Of a DNA stretch of 64,000 bases, positions 19,090 through 30,890 are shown one piece after another (the stretch's first letter is position 1; every line of letters starts with the position of its first letter). Both the position numbers and the translations under genes were made by a program. The DNA lies in the NCBI GenBank assembly GCA_029582165.1, contig CM055891.1:32900832-32964831 (forward strand), in the 5' to 3' direction. Under the pieces are notes generated by a model. The model saw only the letters and a list, made by a program, of their open reading frames with translations. It made no database searches and was not told where the DNA came from. The stretch is from Portulaca oleracea (lineage: Eukaryota; Streptophyta; Magnoliopsida; Caryophyllales; Portulacaceae).

Positions 19090-19745
19090 AAGGTCGGAAG
19101 GACTGATTTGTTATAATCCAGGCGAGTTGGTTGCTGATTTTGTGGCGGCAGTGAACCCAGACGGGTTCAGTAGGAACTGGGAACAGTGGTCTGTGACAGA
19201 AACTGGGACGGGTTCTAGGTTGATTTTTGTGGCGGCAGAACTGGGACGGGTTTGTTCGTTTTTCTGGCGGGTAAAAATAGCAGTGGCTTTGCGGTCTGTG
19301 GCAGGAACTTGGACGGGTTTGTCTTGGAGGCTTTGAGGTGTGTGATGATATGTGTTGGGGGAAGGATGTATTTATAGTGCAGAACCCAGACGGGTTTGTC
19401 CAAGCCGAGCCTAAGTCGGAAACGGAACGTCGGTCATCCGGATCCGTGTAGGAGATGAACTGTCGATTGCACAAGCCCAAATAGCGAACAACCCAGACGG
19501 GTTTCTGGGCTTCTACTCAAAATATGTCGGCACACAACCCCTGGACGGGTTCCTGGGCCAAGTGGGACTCCAATTGGGCTAATGTCGGACGGGTTCTGGG
19601 CCAAATGGGACTCCATTTAGGCTTAAATGTCAGACGGTTTGTTAATCTTTTGGGTAGCCTCTTCAACTCTATTCTGGGTCATAATGCGGGTCCGCGAGAT
19701 AATTATGTGTCTTCGCTAGCCCTGAAACTGTAGTTCGAATTTACT
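19090..19745 (+). other. aORF1 upstream region, hairpin-rich
   Basis: About ten full or degenerate copies of the AACCCAGACGGGTT motif, for example at 19153, 19382 and 19491. The antisense TATA lies at 19369. The right end (19675-19745, GCGGGTCCGCGAGATAATTA) matches sequence at 11365, 31830 and 58450 of N elements. Confidence 0.6.
19369..19376 (-). promoter_or_regulatory. Antisense TATA box of aORF1
   Basis: On minus it reads CACTATAAATACATCC, a good plant TATA, about 280 bases before the aORF1 ATG. It indicates that aORF1 is transcribed independently of the LTR. Confidence 0.6.
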
Positions 19746-21346
19746 TATAATACTTAACGTTTTGTTTTTTCTTTTTATCATCTTTTTCCGTTTGGGGAAG
19801 TGGGAATGATCCCACCATGTTAGTCGCATATTGCATTGCATAAGTCTCCCGTCATGTAGGTCGCATGTTGCATTACATGAGCATCATATCAGTTTTAGTC
19901 ATAAGGTTAAAAAAAAAGAATAAAAAATGATAAAAAAAAAAGTAAAAAAAGAAAAAAAATTTCCTTGACCTTTTTCTAAAAATTGACTTTTTTCCCCAGC
20001 TCAACTCGCTTCACTTAGAAAAGTTTGGATGAGATCTCAAAAGTTTTTAAAACCTTTTCTTCAAACCTTCTGATTTTGAGACCAGTAATAGAAGACGTAT
20101 CTGACTACTTTGACTATCTTAGAAGGTATAAATGTGCGTGCCGCAAATCTTTGGGCTAAGTTTAGTTGGTTGAGCCCCATCCCGTGAGTCCACATTGCCT
20201 AAATTTTGAATTGATCACCTTTATCAATTCCATGATCCCCTGAGTGACTCACCCATTAATCGCATCTCTAGAACTTGCTTTGTATCTTGCTTGAGGCTAC
20301 ATGTTTGCACTGCACACCGTGACAAAGTGATTGAGGCATTCGATTTTCTTTTTAAGCTACATAGCCAAATAGCCTTCCCTACATTGCATTTACCGTTCTT
20401 TTGCCCCGCCTAGCCTTTGCTCATCCCTTTTTCATGTTTGAACCCTGACGGTACAAGCCTTAGCCTATGATATCCAGTATCCCTTTGCCTTGCTTGGTTG
20501 AAAGAGAGTCTGTCATTTTTGGAAGGAATAATTAGTTTGGCGTGAGCAAAATATGAAGTCTGGGAGAATCTGAAAGTCCCATATCTTGAGCGAATTTGGT
20601 TATGCTGTTCAAAGTCGAGGTTGTAATAGAAATTTCTTCTCCCTGATCACCCAAAAAAAAAATCAAAAAAAAAATCAAAAAAAAAAATTCAAAAAATAAA
20701 AGGGCGGTTAGGGAGATTCAACTTAAAGTCCAGAAAACTTTGACTCGGTTGTATTCGGTTGAGATGTTTTAGGATGGAAGGTGAAACGCTTTGCATACAT
20801 TAAGTGAGAAGGAGAGTTTAGAGGATTTCATTGAAAATCAATCCAAGCATGGCTTTTAACTCCTCATTCCCAAATTTTACCGCTCCTTACCCTAGCCTAA
20901 GCCCCGTTACAACCCGAAAAAGTCCTTTTGATTGTCACTTGTGCATTGCATACCAGTAGTGGAGAGCGAGGTTCTTACCAAGCTTATGGTAGTTTGCTTC
21001 TATTGGTTTGAGCATGAGAGAAACTCACATACATATTCAAAATTGAGTGTTTGAGTGTTCATTCCTTCCTGTGTGAGGTTCGCTCTTTCTGGCTAGCTTA
21101 CGTCCATAACCAACCGCGCATATTTGCATTGTTCTTCGAACTGTTGGTGGACTTATGCATCTGAGTTACTTGTTCTCTCCCTTAAGATTCGAAAACTTCT
21201 TCCTATCTCTTTCGAATTGAGTGTTGATCTTGTCCAGATTAATCTTTGTGCTTGCTTGTTAGTTCGACTTTGTGTTGATCGAAAATCCTTTATCCCGGAT
21301 TGTTTTCAGCAGTAGAAAGTCATAATTGCATTGCATAACACCATCA
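19746..21346 (+). other. TatC noncoding 3' region
   Basis: Nearly colinear with 11420-13060 of N-1, including the 44-bp units, TTGACCTTTTTCTAAA, the AAAAATCAAAAAA-type run and GGGCGGTTAGGGAGATTCAA. No coding potential. Its presence in both TatC and N elements ties them to one family. Confidence 0.75.
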
Positions 21347-24255
21347 TTACATGAGCATTGCATCAACAGTCTGCATTAGTACATAAGTATAGAAAAATGC
21401 ATTTAGTACATCATCGCATAGCATTGTCCTAAATACACAAAGAAAGAGTCGATATCTGAGATAGCATAAGAATCCTGCAGACGCATCATTCTCGATCGTC
21501 ATCACGCTGCACCTGCATGCGCCACCGCCACTAGCGTTATCAGCTCCATGGGCTCCGCTTCCGCCAGCTCCGAAGTAAGTGTCCCATTGGTAGTAGGAGG
21601 AGTCTACCACCTCTGTATCACCGCCTGAGCCGGACAGGTGCAACACTTCGGTATCACCCGTGTTAAGCCAAGAATGTTCGGGAACTTGCCACTCTTGGTT
21701 ACCTCCAGGCCACCCCTGTGGAGCAGGCCAAGAAGTTCTTACTACAGCTCGGGCGGGCCACCACGACCATTCCCGGGTTTGCGTTCCCATCCGCACAATC
21801 GAGGTCGCCCAAACCTCGCGAAGGAGTAACGGGAACAACTGGTTGCATGGAAGGCAGCGATGAGGCGTCATCTGCGAGGTACGGTTATACCCCATAGATG
21901 CACCGAATCGGTCATGGCACCACGGTAGGATCGACCGCCCCAAAGGAAGTGCCAAAACAAAAATCCACAGTCTGTTCAGGAGCGTCCTCGGGCATTCCAT
22001 AGGGGTCCTGAGGCGAAGGGTGAGAAGGTAGGCGCCCCGACTGATGAGATTCTTGAGGAGTACCCAAATACGGTGAAATGCCTTCGCCGCCACTCGCGGC
22101 TCCACCGACAGCTAGACTCGAGCACGTCTCCACCATAAAGCCGAGTGCCACGCCGAGCCGCGGCTCGGCGAATTCCATGATCATGAGACCACTGGTGCCT
22201 CGCCCACCTAAAGACATGGATGATATCTCGTTTCTCCATGCATCGAAAGTCGTGGCCAAAGTCCGTATCTCCACAGCGAGAACTGGTCGAATGACTATCT
22301 TCAAACAAGATACCTTTCCCGCGATCATCGTGCGCCGGTGTACCCGTGCTCCGCCTACTCCCCTCTCCGTGCCTTCGGAGAGCACCATCACCCCCATAAG
22401 ACCGCCTCGCGTCGGCCATAAAGGAAGAATGTCGAGGAGGGTCAATCCGCTCCGACCGGCCACGAGGCACCTGCGCATCCGAATGGCGAGGAGGATCCAC
22501 AGGACGAGACTGTACCTCGTCATCCACATCCGCGTCCCCGACCACAGAACCTGCGAGGTCTTTCTCGCGAGCCCATTTAAGCGTGAAATAATTCTTGAGA
22601 AAGCCCTTCGCTTGCTTCCATCGCCACTGCACAGAATGAGGAAAATCAGTCAAAGTTTGAGCAAACTGCAACTAAGCAAGAAAAAAAAGGGGATCACCTA
22701 CCGGCTTTCCCATGATCTTCTCTAATTCTGGCTTGATGTCCTCGCTTGTCGCCCTCGGGTAGCCACAAACTGTGTCCCTAGAGCTACTTTGGCTCTTCTC
22801 GTCATCCTTGCAATAGGGCCCCAACTGCAACAAACAAAGAATTGGTCACATTGGGCAGTAATAGAAGGGATATGAAAAGAATAAATGGAGGTCTTCTTCC
22901 CCACCTTTCTGAAGGCCAGGCGGTCCCGATATTGCTCCCATTCCTCCCAGGATTGGTCGGGCGACGCCATCGATGCGTGGTTAGTATACCAAGAACCCGT
23001 CTTGGCTGCTACAAATGCCTCGGCATGCAAGGCGCGCGGATCGTTCATGGTCTCAGGAGGGTCTGATGGTATTATCCACCTTTCATGACCCAGGGTTTGC
23101 CTCGTAAACCTCTCACCAAGGCTCCAGACCCAACCGGACGGGCTCTCGATCACCAAGCGCAGGGTACTATCCCTATGCGCCGCATTTCGTGAAGGGATAA
23201 AATCTTGTGGAACATTAAAGCCAACCCAGGCATTCCAATTGACGTCATCCTGCATAAGTGAAGGAAACATGAGCACTAAGGAAATTCAAGAGAAATCACA
23301 TGAAAGATGTACCTCATCAAGATGATCCAGGATGCGGCGCAACTCATCTAGGCTCCCAAAGGGCTTCTTTTTCTGCTCAAGGTAGTTCTTGTGCCACCGT
23401 CCCGCTGCTGGCACCGTCTGGGCATGTCGGGTAGGAATGGCGAATCCCTTAATATACTCGTAACCCCATACCTGCAAATATGTCAACACCGAGACTCACG
23501 ATATAAAAAGAGGGAAAAAGCATGTAAAAGAGAAGCGTCTCGAAGATTACCTCGAGCACCTTCCACATGCTCGGGCCGCTCATCTCCTGAGGACTCTCTA
23601 GCATGAAGAATGGGTCCACATCAGTACCAGGCCGTACACCAACGCGAAGCCAGCGAATGAAGTTGGCATAAGCAGCTTTGGCCCAGTTTCGGTGGATGAC
23701 TTGCTCTAAGTCGAGGAGATTCTTCATCCAGGTCAAATAAACATCATCACCTCGATTGGCAAACATTGTGGCAGAGATGAAGTATGCAAGGAAGATAAAG
23801 CGACGCTGAAACTCATCCATATGAGTGAAGTCAGCAGAAGTGATGACAGCCTCGAAGGAACCATAAGAGAGTTTCATCTTTCGACCAAAGCGGCGCCGTT
23901 CGAGCACCGGCTCTAATAGTTCCATCATCTGGTCTGGCACAACAGGGTCGAATTCTACGTCCTGAGCATCCCAGCGTAGCCCGGTAATCATCACAAAATC
24001 AACAAGTGTTACGGTCATTTCTCCTACCGGGAGGTGGAAGGTGTTTGTAGAATCCCAGAATCTCTCCGCAAGCGCACGCCCCATTACCCGTGGTGTGCAA
24101 GGTTCCCAGGCCTTAACACATTTCCAGAAGAGGTCGAGTCCTGACTCTTCCAAAAGTGTAAGCGCCCAGTTGTCTTCTGCAAAATGTTCCACCACCTTAA
24201 TTGGCTTCCGCATATTGCCGCCAGTCCTAAGGGAGTCTTCCTGAAAATCCAACAT
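21347..24255 (-). CDS. aORF2: antisense multi-exon plant mobile domain (PMD) gene
   Basis: Five exons on minus: 24255-23551 (235 codons), 23471-23313 (53), 23249-22905 (115), 22824-22702 (41) and 22626 to about 21480. The first four introns are GT-AG and phase 0, and each internal exon is a whole number of codons. Exon 1 has FHLPVGEMTVTLVDFVMITGL, the signature of the plant mobile (aminotransferase-like) domain found in MAIN-type proteins and in transposons; exons 2-3 continue it with AAGRWHKNYL, ELRRILDHLDE and DDVNWNAWVGF. Exon 5 is Gly/Pro/Arg-rich and seems to change frame at least twice, so the C-terminus is uncertain. A good acceptor (GGATTTTCAG) at 24243 suggests an upstream exon. PMD function in TEs is unknown. 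Confidence 0.82.
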
Positions 24256-25399
24256 AAAAATTCAAAAAAAAGACAAGTCCCTACGGCAGCCTATCAAGTG
24301 ACCTCTAGTTTAGCAAAAGCTAAATTGAAACTTCCACTAAACTAGGGGGCTAAAAAAAAAAAAAAAAAAAGAAGAAAGTCATCTTTCAGCCCATGAAGAA
24401 CCGAGACGGGTTCCTAGCACGAAAGGGGACTGGGCCTAGTTTCTTCGGCCCGCCCAATTATAGCTGGGCCTGGTTTTCTTCCAAAAACGCAGCCGGGTTT
24501 GCACGAAAAGGGGCTGGATTTGGGCCTCGGCCCAACTAAAGCTGGGCCTCGTTTTCTTCGGACAAAACGCAGCCGGGTTCATAGACGCGCATCCGGCCCA
24601 GATGCGGAAACGCGGACGGGTTCCTAGGTTCTGGGGCTTTGCAGAAACGGGCCTTGCGTTTGCAGGCCCATTGTAGAAAAGCTGGGCCTCGCTGATTCCG
24701 GCCCACAACTGCGAACTCAGACGGGTTCTACAAAGGAAAGGGGGGCTGGATTTGGGCTTCACTATTTTTCTACCAATTGCCGGGCCTCGACAAAACACAC
24801 CGGTTCCTTAAAATAGGGAGGCTGGGCCTAATTTTTCGGCCCACCCAAGAAAGGTTGGGCCTTGTGTTCTTCGGCCCATCCATTTAAAAATGAGCCGGAA
24901 CGCAGACGGGTTTATCATGGAGATTGGGCCTTGTGTTTTGCGGCCCGTCCATTTAAGTTGGGCCTCACTTAAACAAGAACTCAGACGGGTTCTTTAGTTC
25001 TCAAATCGAGCCAAGTTGAATGGACCCATCCATTTCGATGCATTCGGATGTCACTGTTTGGGCAGCAAGAACCGAGCCGGGTTCGTAGCAGAAAAATGGG
25101 TTCGGCCACTTCAACAATGGGCCGAAGCAGACGGGCTCATTTCTTAGACAACTCAGCCGGGTTCTTATGCAAAAAAAGGGCTGGCCCATTTTCTTTCAGC
25201 CCAACTCAGACCAAAAAAAGAAAGAGAGAAAAAGTGGGAATTGGGACGGGTTTTCTGTTTTCTCACATGGGCTCGTTTTTTCGGGGCTAACTTAGGATAG
25301 GATCGGCTTATCATTTACGGTGCTCTAAAGATCGATTTGAACAATACGGGTAATTGACATAAATTACTTCAACAATATTAGCTAAATCAACAAGTTAGA
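24256..25399 (+). other. Hairpin-dense region upstream of aORF2
   Basis: About 1.1 kb without a gene. The AGACGGGTT/AGCCGGGTT motif recurs roughly every 60-100 bases, alternating with GGGCC/GGCCC pairs. The left edge (24250-24345: GCAAAAGCTAAATTGAAACT, CCACTAAACTAGGGGGCT) is homologous to N-element sequence at 13530-13590 and marks the far edge of their aORF2 deletion. Confidence 0.6.
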
Positions 25400-25734
25400 A
25401 TTTAAACATTTCTACTTGCAAATTTATGCTACAATTAGAGAGCAAAGTCAAGAAGAAGACATTACCCGGACATGTGAATGCTTATGCCATACATGATTCC
25501 ATGGTTCGGGCACCAATTCCAACGGTTCCCAACCGGGCCGGGGGGTCCATGCTCGCCGGGAGGACATTTCATGTGCCCAGTTTGCCGCATGGGGTTGAAC
25601 GGGCGGATTCCTAGTTTTCCTAACCATTGTTTCCTAACTAGAAAATAAGTGATTTTGAGCAAGGAAGGGAGAGAATCAATGGAATGAGAGTTAAGAGAGC
25701 TTGAAGTGTGAGTTTAAGGGGAAGAGGATGCCCC
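25400..25734 (-). other. Candidate 5' exon/UTR of aORF2
   Basis: Just downstream of the antisense TATA, a 66-codon minus frame (25662-25462) contains HMKCPPGEHGPPG, WNWCPNHG and IMYGISIHMSG and stops short of a donor-like GG|GTAATG near 25467. It could be a first exon spliced to the acceptor at 24243. I do not recognise the peptide, and host sequence is possible. Confidence 0.35.
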
Positions 25735-25742
25735 CTTTTATA
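25735..25742 (-). promoter_or_regulatory. Antisense TATA box of aORF2
   Basis: On minus: CCCTATAAAAGGGGGC, a near-perfect plant TATA, followed by a C/T-rich stretch. It is the best candidate promoter for the PMD gene. Confidence 0.6.
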
Positions 25743-26519
25743 GGGAAGTTGGATGCACACCCACCACACAAGTGGCCAAGCGGTGGGCCCCAGCAGCAAG
25801 ATAATGGAGAGCATGCATTGGCCGGAAATCTATCCTAAAATCTATCCATGCATTGGCCACCCCAAAAAAAAAAAAAAAAAAAAAGAAGAGAACAAAACCG
25901 GCCCAGTTGCGTGGAACGCAGGCGGGTTCAAGCCAGCATTTGCAACGAAATTTGGCATGTGCAGGCCCAGGCTCAAACGCTTCTCAGCCGGGTTGCTGCG
26001 CCAGGTGCCGGCCCAAAAAGCAGGCCAGCTACTCAGACGGGTTCGAACTGGCCCAAGAGAGGCCGGCCCAGTTCCTTGGCCTTATTTGCTTCGAAATCAG
26101 ATGGTCCAAATGCTTTTGGCCTAGTTGATCTCAGACGGGTTTCACTGAGCCCAACTCACTTTCGCAGCCCAAACTTGGACGGGTTTTATTTTGCTGGCCC
26201 AACACGCGCCGAATCTCAGACAGGTTCCATTTTGCAGAGCTCAACGCATCGGCCCAGTCGAATTTTGCGAAATGGACTCCAGACGGGTTCCTTGCAGCCG
26301 GCCCAAGCTCATCACGGCCCAAATGGGCCCAAATTCGTCACTTTAATTCAAACCCAAAGCAACGGCAAACTTAAGCCCATTTCCGAGAGCTAAAGCACAA
26401 CTAACAGGTAAATTCTCTGACTCGTTTTGATTTTCATATAAACTAATGCCCTCCTCCTCTGTTTTACAGGACAATACACGAGATACGTCGATCGTCAGGC
26501 GGTTACAAAAGACGAACCC
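25743..26519 (+). other. Second hairpin-rich noncoding region and mini-intron
   Basis: Contains a poly-A run (25863-25884), about nine AGACGGGTT-type motifs (25915-26295) and the conserved GT-AG block at 26408-26469. Short ORFs here follow motif periodicity and are not credible. Confidence 0.55.
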
Positions 26520-27240
26520 ACTTTTCAGCGGCCTTCGTCGGGCCCTCACAATACGATGACAGCGGCCATCATCGGGCCCTCACAATGCGATGACAGCGGC
26601 CACCATCGGGCCCTCACAATACGAGGATACACTTTACAGCGGCCATCATCGGGCCCTCACAATGCGATGACAGCGGCCACCATTGGGCCCTCACAATGCG
26701 ATGACAGCGGCCACCATCGGGCCCTCACAATACGAGGATACACTTGACAGCGGCCACCATCGGGCCCTCACAATACGAGGACACACTTGACAGCAGCCAT
26801 CATCGGGCCCTCACAATGCGATGACAGCGGCCATCATCGGGCCCTCACAATGCGATGACAGCGGCCACCATTGGGCCCTCACAATGCGATGACAGCGGCC
26901 ACCATCGGGCCCTCACAATACGAGGATACACTTTTCAGCGGCCATCGTCGGGCCCTCACAATGCGATGACAGCGGCCATCATCGGGCCCTCACAATGCGA
27001 TGACAGCGGCCATCATCGGGCCCTCACAATGCGATGACAGCGGCCACCATCGGGCCCTCACAATACGAGGATACACTTTTCAGCGGCCATCATCGGGCCC
27101 TCACAATGCGATGACAGCGGCCATCATCGGGCCCTCACAATGCGATGACAGCGGCCACCATCGGGCCCTCACAATACGAGGACACACTTTTCAGCGGCCG
27201 TCATCGGGCCCTAACAATACATGACATCAGCCGTCGCCGG
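26520..27240 (+). repeat. 34/43-bp minisatellite with 145-bp higher-order unit
   Basis: The basic 34-bp unit carries CAGCGGCCATCATCGGGCCC followed by TCACAATGCGATGA. Every fourth unit is a 43-bp variant with GAGGATACACTTTTCAGCGG. Three 34s plus one 43 give 145 bp, matching the exact spacing of repeated positions 26855, 27000 and 27145. It lies in the 3' untranslated part, where Tat elements are known to generate tandem repeats. Confidence 0.9.
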
Positions 27241-27535
27241 ACTAATACGCGTCACTCCATCAAAAGCGGCCATCGTCGGGCCTTCACAATGCGACGAGGG
27301 CCATTGTCGGGCCGTCACAATGCGACAAAGGCCATCATCGGACCTTCACAATGCGATGAACATCACATCTACATCGGCGCAGGACCCAGCTTCCAAGCGT
27401 CAACAGCGGCCATCGTCGGGCCTTCACAATGCGACGAGGGCCATCATTGGGCCTTCACAATGCGATGAACATCGTATCGACATCGACGCAGGACCCAGCT
27501 TCCAAGCGTCAGCCAGCTTCAGAACAGGCTTCTGA
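27241..27535 (+). repeat. 31-bp minisatellite (TatC copy)
   Basis: Units GGGCCTTCACAATGCGACGA plus GGCCATTGTC, with an interposed non-repeat spacer (ACATCGGCGCAGGACCCAGC). Same family as the arrays at 33800, 37660, 52740 and 61560. It ends in a conserved CTTCAGAACAGGCTTCTGAT block before the PPT. Confidence 0.88.
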
Positions 27536-27590
27536 TTCATATCCAAGATCATCAAGACTACTTTGATCATCGTTTTACTCAAACTCTATC

Positions 27591-27600
27591 AAAGTGGGGG
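27591..27600 (+). other. Polypurine tract of TatC
   Basis: AAAGTGGGGG, five bases (CTATC) before the LTR. Identical tracts occur at 34695, 53629 and 61893, and on minus at 37528-37537 and 45896-45905. It primes plus-strand DNA. Confidence 0.85.
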
Positions 27601-27605
27601 CTATC

Positions 27606-28790
27606 TCAGAGACGAATTTTGTATCAGTATTTTAGTACTAGTTTTAGAAAATAAGCTAGCCGATTAATTTAGTAGCATGCAAGCCCATCTCGTTCCTAAC
27701 CCGAGAACAAGCAAAACAGCCCAGTAATCACAAAGCAAACCGGCTGAGTTCTATAAGGCCAAAAAGCCTGTTTAAGCCAGACAGGAACCCGTCTGGGTTC
27801 CTTGGGCCTGAGCATGACTCAGCTCAGCAGGAACCCGTCTGGGTTCCTTGGGCCTGAGCAGGGCTCAGCTCGCCAGGAACCCGTCTGGGTTCCTGGGCTG
27901 AGTATTGGCGCGGCGGCTATGCCGAACCCTAAAACGCACCCCCTTGCCTCCCCCACTCCACTATAAATTAAACCCTTCTTTCCCTTCCAAACACACAGAA
28001 AAAACACCAAAAATACATCAGAATATACTAGGAGTATTGACACTAGTATATTCTCTCTCTTCTCTCCCCCTTGCATGCTATTTCACTAAAAGGTTAGCAT
28101 AGTTATTGTAAACATGTAGTTATTTATCGTTTTCGCTATTTTTATTTTCATTATTTGCATGACATTAATGATAAACTCGTGAAATTCATTCAATTCCTCC
28201 CTCTTTTTCAACCTTTCGCTTTAATTTAATTCTAGTAGAGTCTATTCGTTGAATAGGCGGGTTTGGTGATTTTTAATTGTCAAATTCGTAACCTTACCCC
28301 CGAATCCATCTCTGGATTCGCAGGCTGGAGTCTATATTTTATGGTTTGTTGTTTTTATCCTAAAATTCAACTGGCGACTCTTTTCTTTTTTTGTACTTTG
28401 GTTTTCTTTTCCTTTTTACGATTTTTACGACCCAATTCGTGATTAACACCAAAGGAACCCGGCTTGGTTCCTTAGGAACCCAGACGGGTTCCTACTTCTT
28501 TTCTTCATTTCTTTTTACTTTTTTTTTTGTTTCCTTTTCGTAGGGTTTTGCGGCGAACCCGTCTCGGCTCTTCGGAACTCAGACGGGTTCCCCTCCTCTT
28601 TTTTTTTCCTTTTTTTGTTTCTTTCAATCTTCTTTCTTCAAAAAGTAAACCTCGAGCGCCAAGTCGGTCCACTCAAATTTATTCCTGAAAGTCCAACCTT
28701 ATTTAAGGTTAAGCAATCCTAGTCGACTCCCAATCACTTTTAAGTAGCGCCGCGAAAAAAGGTCATCGGCCGAATTTTTCGGGGTCTACA
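27606..28790 (+). repeat. LTR shared by TatC (3') and N-2 (5'), type III
   Basis: 1185 bp. It is preceded by a PPT and followed by a PBS, so it serves two internal regions. It starts TCAGAGACGAATTTTG instead of TGTAGACGCTGAATTTTG, so the 5' terminal inverted repeat is damaged; the 3' end GTCTACA is intact. TATA at 27962. Stem 1 is CTATTC/GAATAG. It is the most divergent LTR in the window. Confidence 0.92.
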
Positions 28791-28793
28791 GAT

Positions 28794-28812
28794 TGGCGAC
28801 TCCACTGGGGAC
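28794..28812 (+). other. Primer-binding site of N-2
   Basis: TGGCGACTCCACTGGGGAC, identical to the PBS at 7839, three bases after the LTR. Confidence 0.88.
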
Positions 28813-30036
28813 TTAAACTTAAAAGAGGGTAAAACTTGAAAGGGTTGAATTTTAGTGTTTTTGTAAAAAAGGGAGGAATTAATTTATTTCATATTTTTAT
28901 CATTTTTTTTTAGGCATATTGCATCCAGGCTACTCTTGGGCCTTATGGCTGGGGAGCACAAAAGCGTTGGTAGGTTCTAAAACTAGGATTACCCTCTGAG
29001 AGCTGGCCATCACTACTTGTGGGATGCACTTACATACCCAAGCCTTTGACTCATCCTCTCCCGTGTTACACTCTAAGGGTTTCTGAAATCCAAGAGCAAC
29101 ACCCCACACATCGCCTCCTACGCACGTAGGGAATGCACCGTGGCGAGAACATGCGGTACCTTAACTCCTATACCTAGAAAACCCTAAACCTAGAGTCATG
29201 GTTAGGTTAATCCCGCATTTGTATGCTATGTGATTTTATTTTAGAATCCATGTATAAGTTGTAAAGTTTTATTTTTGTATATGCTGTAAAATTTTAGTTT
29301 GTAAAGAGTTTCGAGTCCATGTATATGTTGTATAGTTTTATTTCGTAAAGAGTTTCAAGTCTATGTATGTTATGTAGTTTCATCTTGTAAAAAGTTTAAG
29401 AGTCTGGTTATAAAGAGTCTTGCCCAGTATTCAACCTTTTCATGAGTCGAGTCGTTCTAGTTCGCGAGGAACACGCAAGAGCAGACTAGACACCGTGAAC
29501 CCAGACGGGTTTCGCCCGCAAGTCCGCCCATCTCAGTATTGGTGACCGTCGATGCAGGCCCATTCTTGAAGAGAGAACCAGACGGTTCCTGAACCTGTCC
29601 CGCCTTCTTTTTCTTCTTCGGCCCGATCGCTTCACCCTACGGACAACCAACGCGCTGGCGATGATCCTATTCGCCCTTTATGACATTCCCTAAGTCTAAT
29701 CCCTATTGGCTCGCATTACGAATTTAAGCCCGAAACCAAAAGCAATCGTGACCCGATCCGAGTAAGGACCCAATAGACGATTAATGTTGTCAGTCCCCAT
29801 GCTAGGTCCATGTAGAGTTAAGACATGCACTCCCGCGAATTGGGTGAGTCGTCCTTACGTCAGCATATAGGCATCGTGTCCGTGTCCTAGGTCCATGTAG
29901 GTCCACTAAGTCATGCATACATTGGGTGGGTAGCATAAAAAGTTCTTTCGATCACTGAATTAGTTTCCATAAAGGCAAGATAACAGACCATCTCCGAGCC
30001 CGCATCCGTGACCCACAAACCGGCAGGCTTATTCGC
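28813..30036 (+). other. N-2 untranslated leader
   Basis: Colinear with the N-1 and N-6 leaders, including degenerate 46-bp units (29250-29400) and a telo-box-like AAACCCTAAACCTAG near 29178. No gene. Confidence 0.65.
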
Positions 30037-30890
30037 AATCCCAATTCAGTGATCGAAATTCAGACCTTCTGAAAATCAGACCTTCTGAAAATCCCTGTAT
30101 GGTTTCGCCATCCCCAAACATGGTGTATCGAGAATAAGGGACAAGGTTGAGGTGCCAAACATGAAATTCAGACCTTCTGAAAATCCATCGCATCACTTGG
30201 AGGAATTCCTGAGGCTGGCCCCCCTCCATAAGGTAGATGAAGGTCTCTACACCACAGTCTTCCCTTCCACTCTAGAGGGTAAGGCCAAGGTATGGTACCA
30301 AAATCTACCCCAGCAAGTTAAGACCAACGCAGATGAGTTATTCAGAGCCTTCATAGGCCATTTCAGTCGCCTGCAGCAAAAGGAGGTCCCTGTGGATGAT
30401 TTAACTTCCATGAAACAAAAGGAGGATGAATCGTTCCTCTCTTATTACGAACGATGGCATTCCATGCTATCTGAAATCGACGAATCTGTCCCCTTTAGGA
30501 TGCAACTAAGCACTTTCGCAAAGCATTCACCCTCGCATCACGACATTTCGCTTTCACCCATCAAAGACTTCAAACTTTGAAAGATTTGTGCACTCAAATC
30601 AAGTCGCTAACGATGAGAAGAGCACGCAAGACTTTGGTTGGAAAGGATCTAGCTCCAACAGAGGGCTACTAGCACACCTAGCCTCCTCGTAAAGCTGTTG
30701 AGACTAATTCAATCCAACGGAGGTCCTACACCCCGAGGTATGACTCCTACCACCCGCTGGACATGTCCTACGCCAAGACATTGGAAAGACTGGTGAAAAA
30801 AGGGGATTATCCAATTACCCTTGCCGACGCCTGAACCTGAAATTAAGCCTCCAAAGTGGGACGGAAACAAATACTGCAATTTCCATCCGA
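30037..30890 (+). pseudogene. N-2 gag, N-terminus deleted
   Basis: The leader joins gag at about 30045-30095, removing some 450 bases of the N-terminus, with filler repeating CAGACCTTCTGAAAAT from about 60-110 bases downstream. The open part (30152-30580) holds the gag core LEGKAKVWYQNLPQQVKTNA. The preceding CMDFAIPKH segment reads CMVSPSPNM because of a one-base loss shared with N-4. The knuckle is cut after CNFH. Not functional. Confidence 0.85.

Larger units (their letters stand above)
13931..28790 (+). mobile_element. TatC: autonomous-type Tat element with two antisense genes, 5' part missing
   Basis: The order is RT-RH-aRH, integrase, aORF1 (antisense), noncoding region, aORF2 (antisense), hairpin-rich region, minisatellites, polypurine tract and 3' LTR (27606-28790). 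Its own 5' LTR, gag and protease are absent, replaced by N-1. If the N-1 LTR is counted as its 5' end, the composite is 22.3 kb, in the size range of Ogre-type elements. Antisense ORFs after integrase are known in some Tat elements (Retand, Grande). Confidence 0.88.

Noticed and set aside
25462..25662. An independent host gene upstream of aORF2
   Set aside because: Only a 66-codon frame with no recognised domain; better kept as a possible first exon until transcripts are available.
26556..27535. Overlapping ORFs with repeating GPSQCD / SSGLHNA peptides (also 33814-34670, 37562-38062, 52499-53604, 61505-61868)
   Set aside because: They are translations of minisatellite units in several frames at once; the repeat lacks stop codons. 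No start context, conservation or domain supports a protein.
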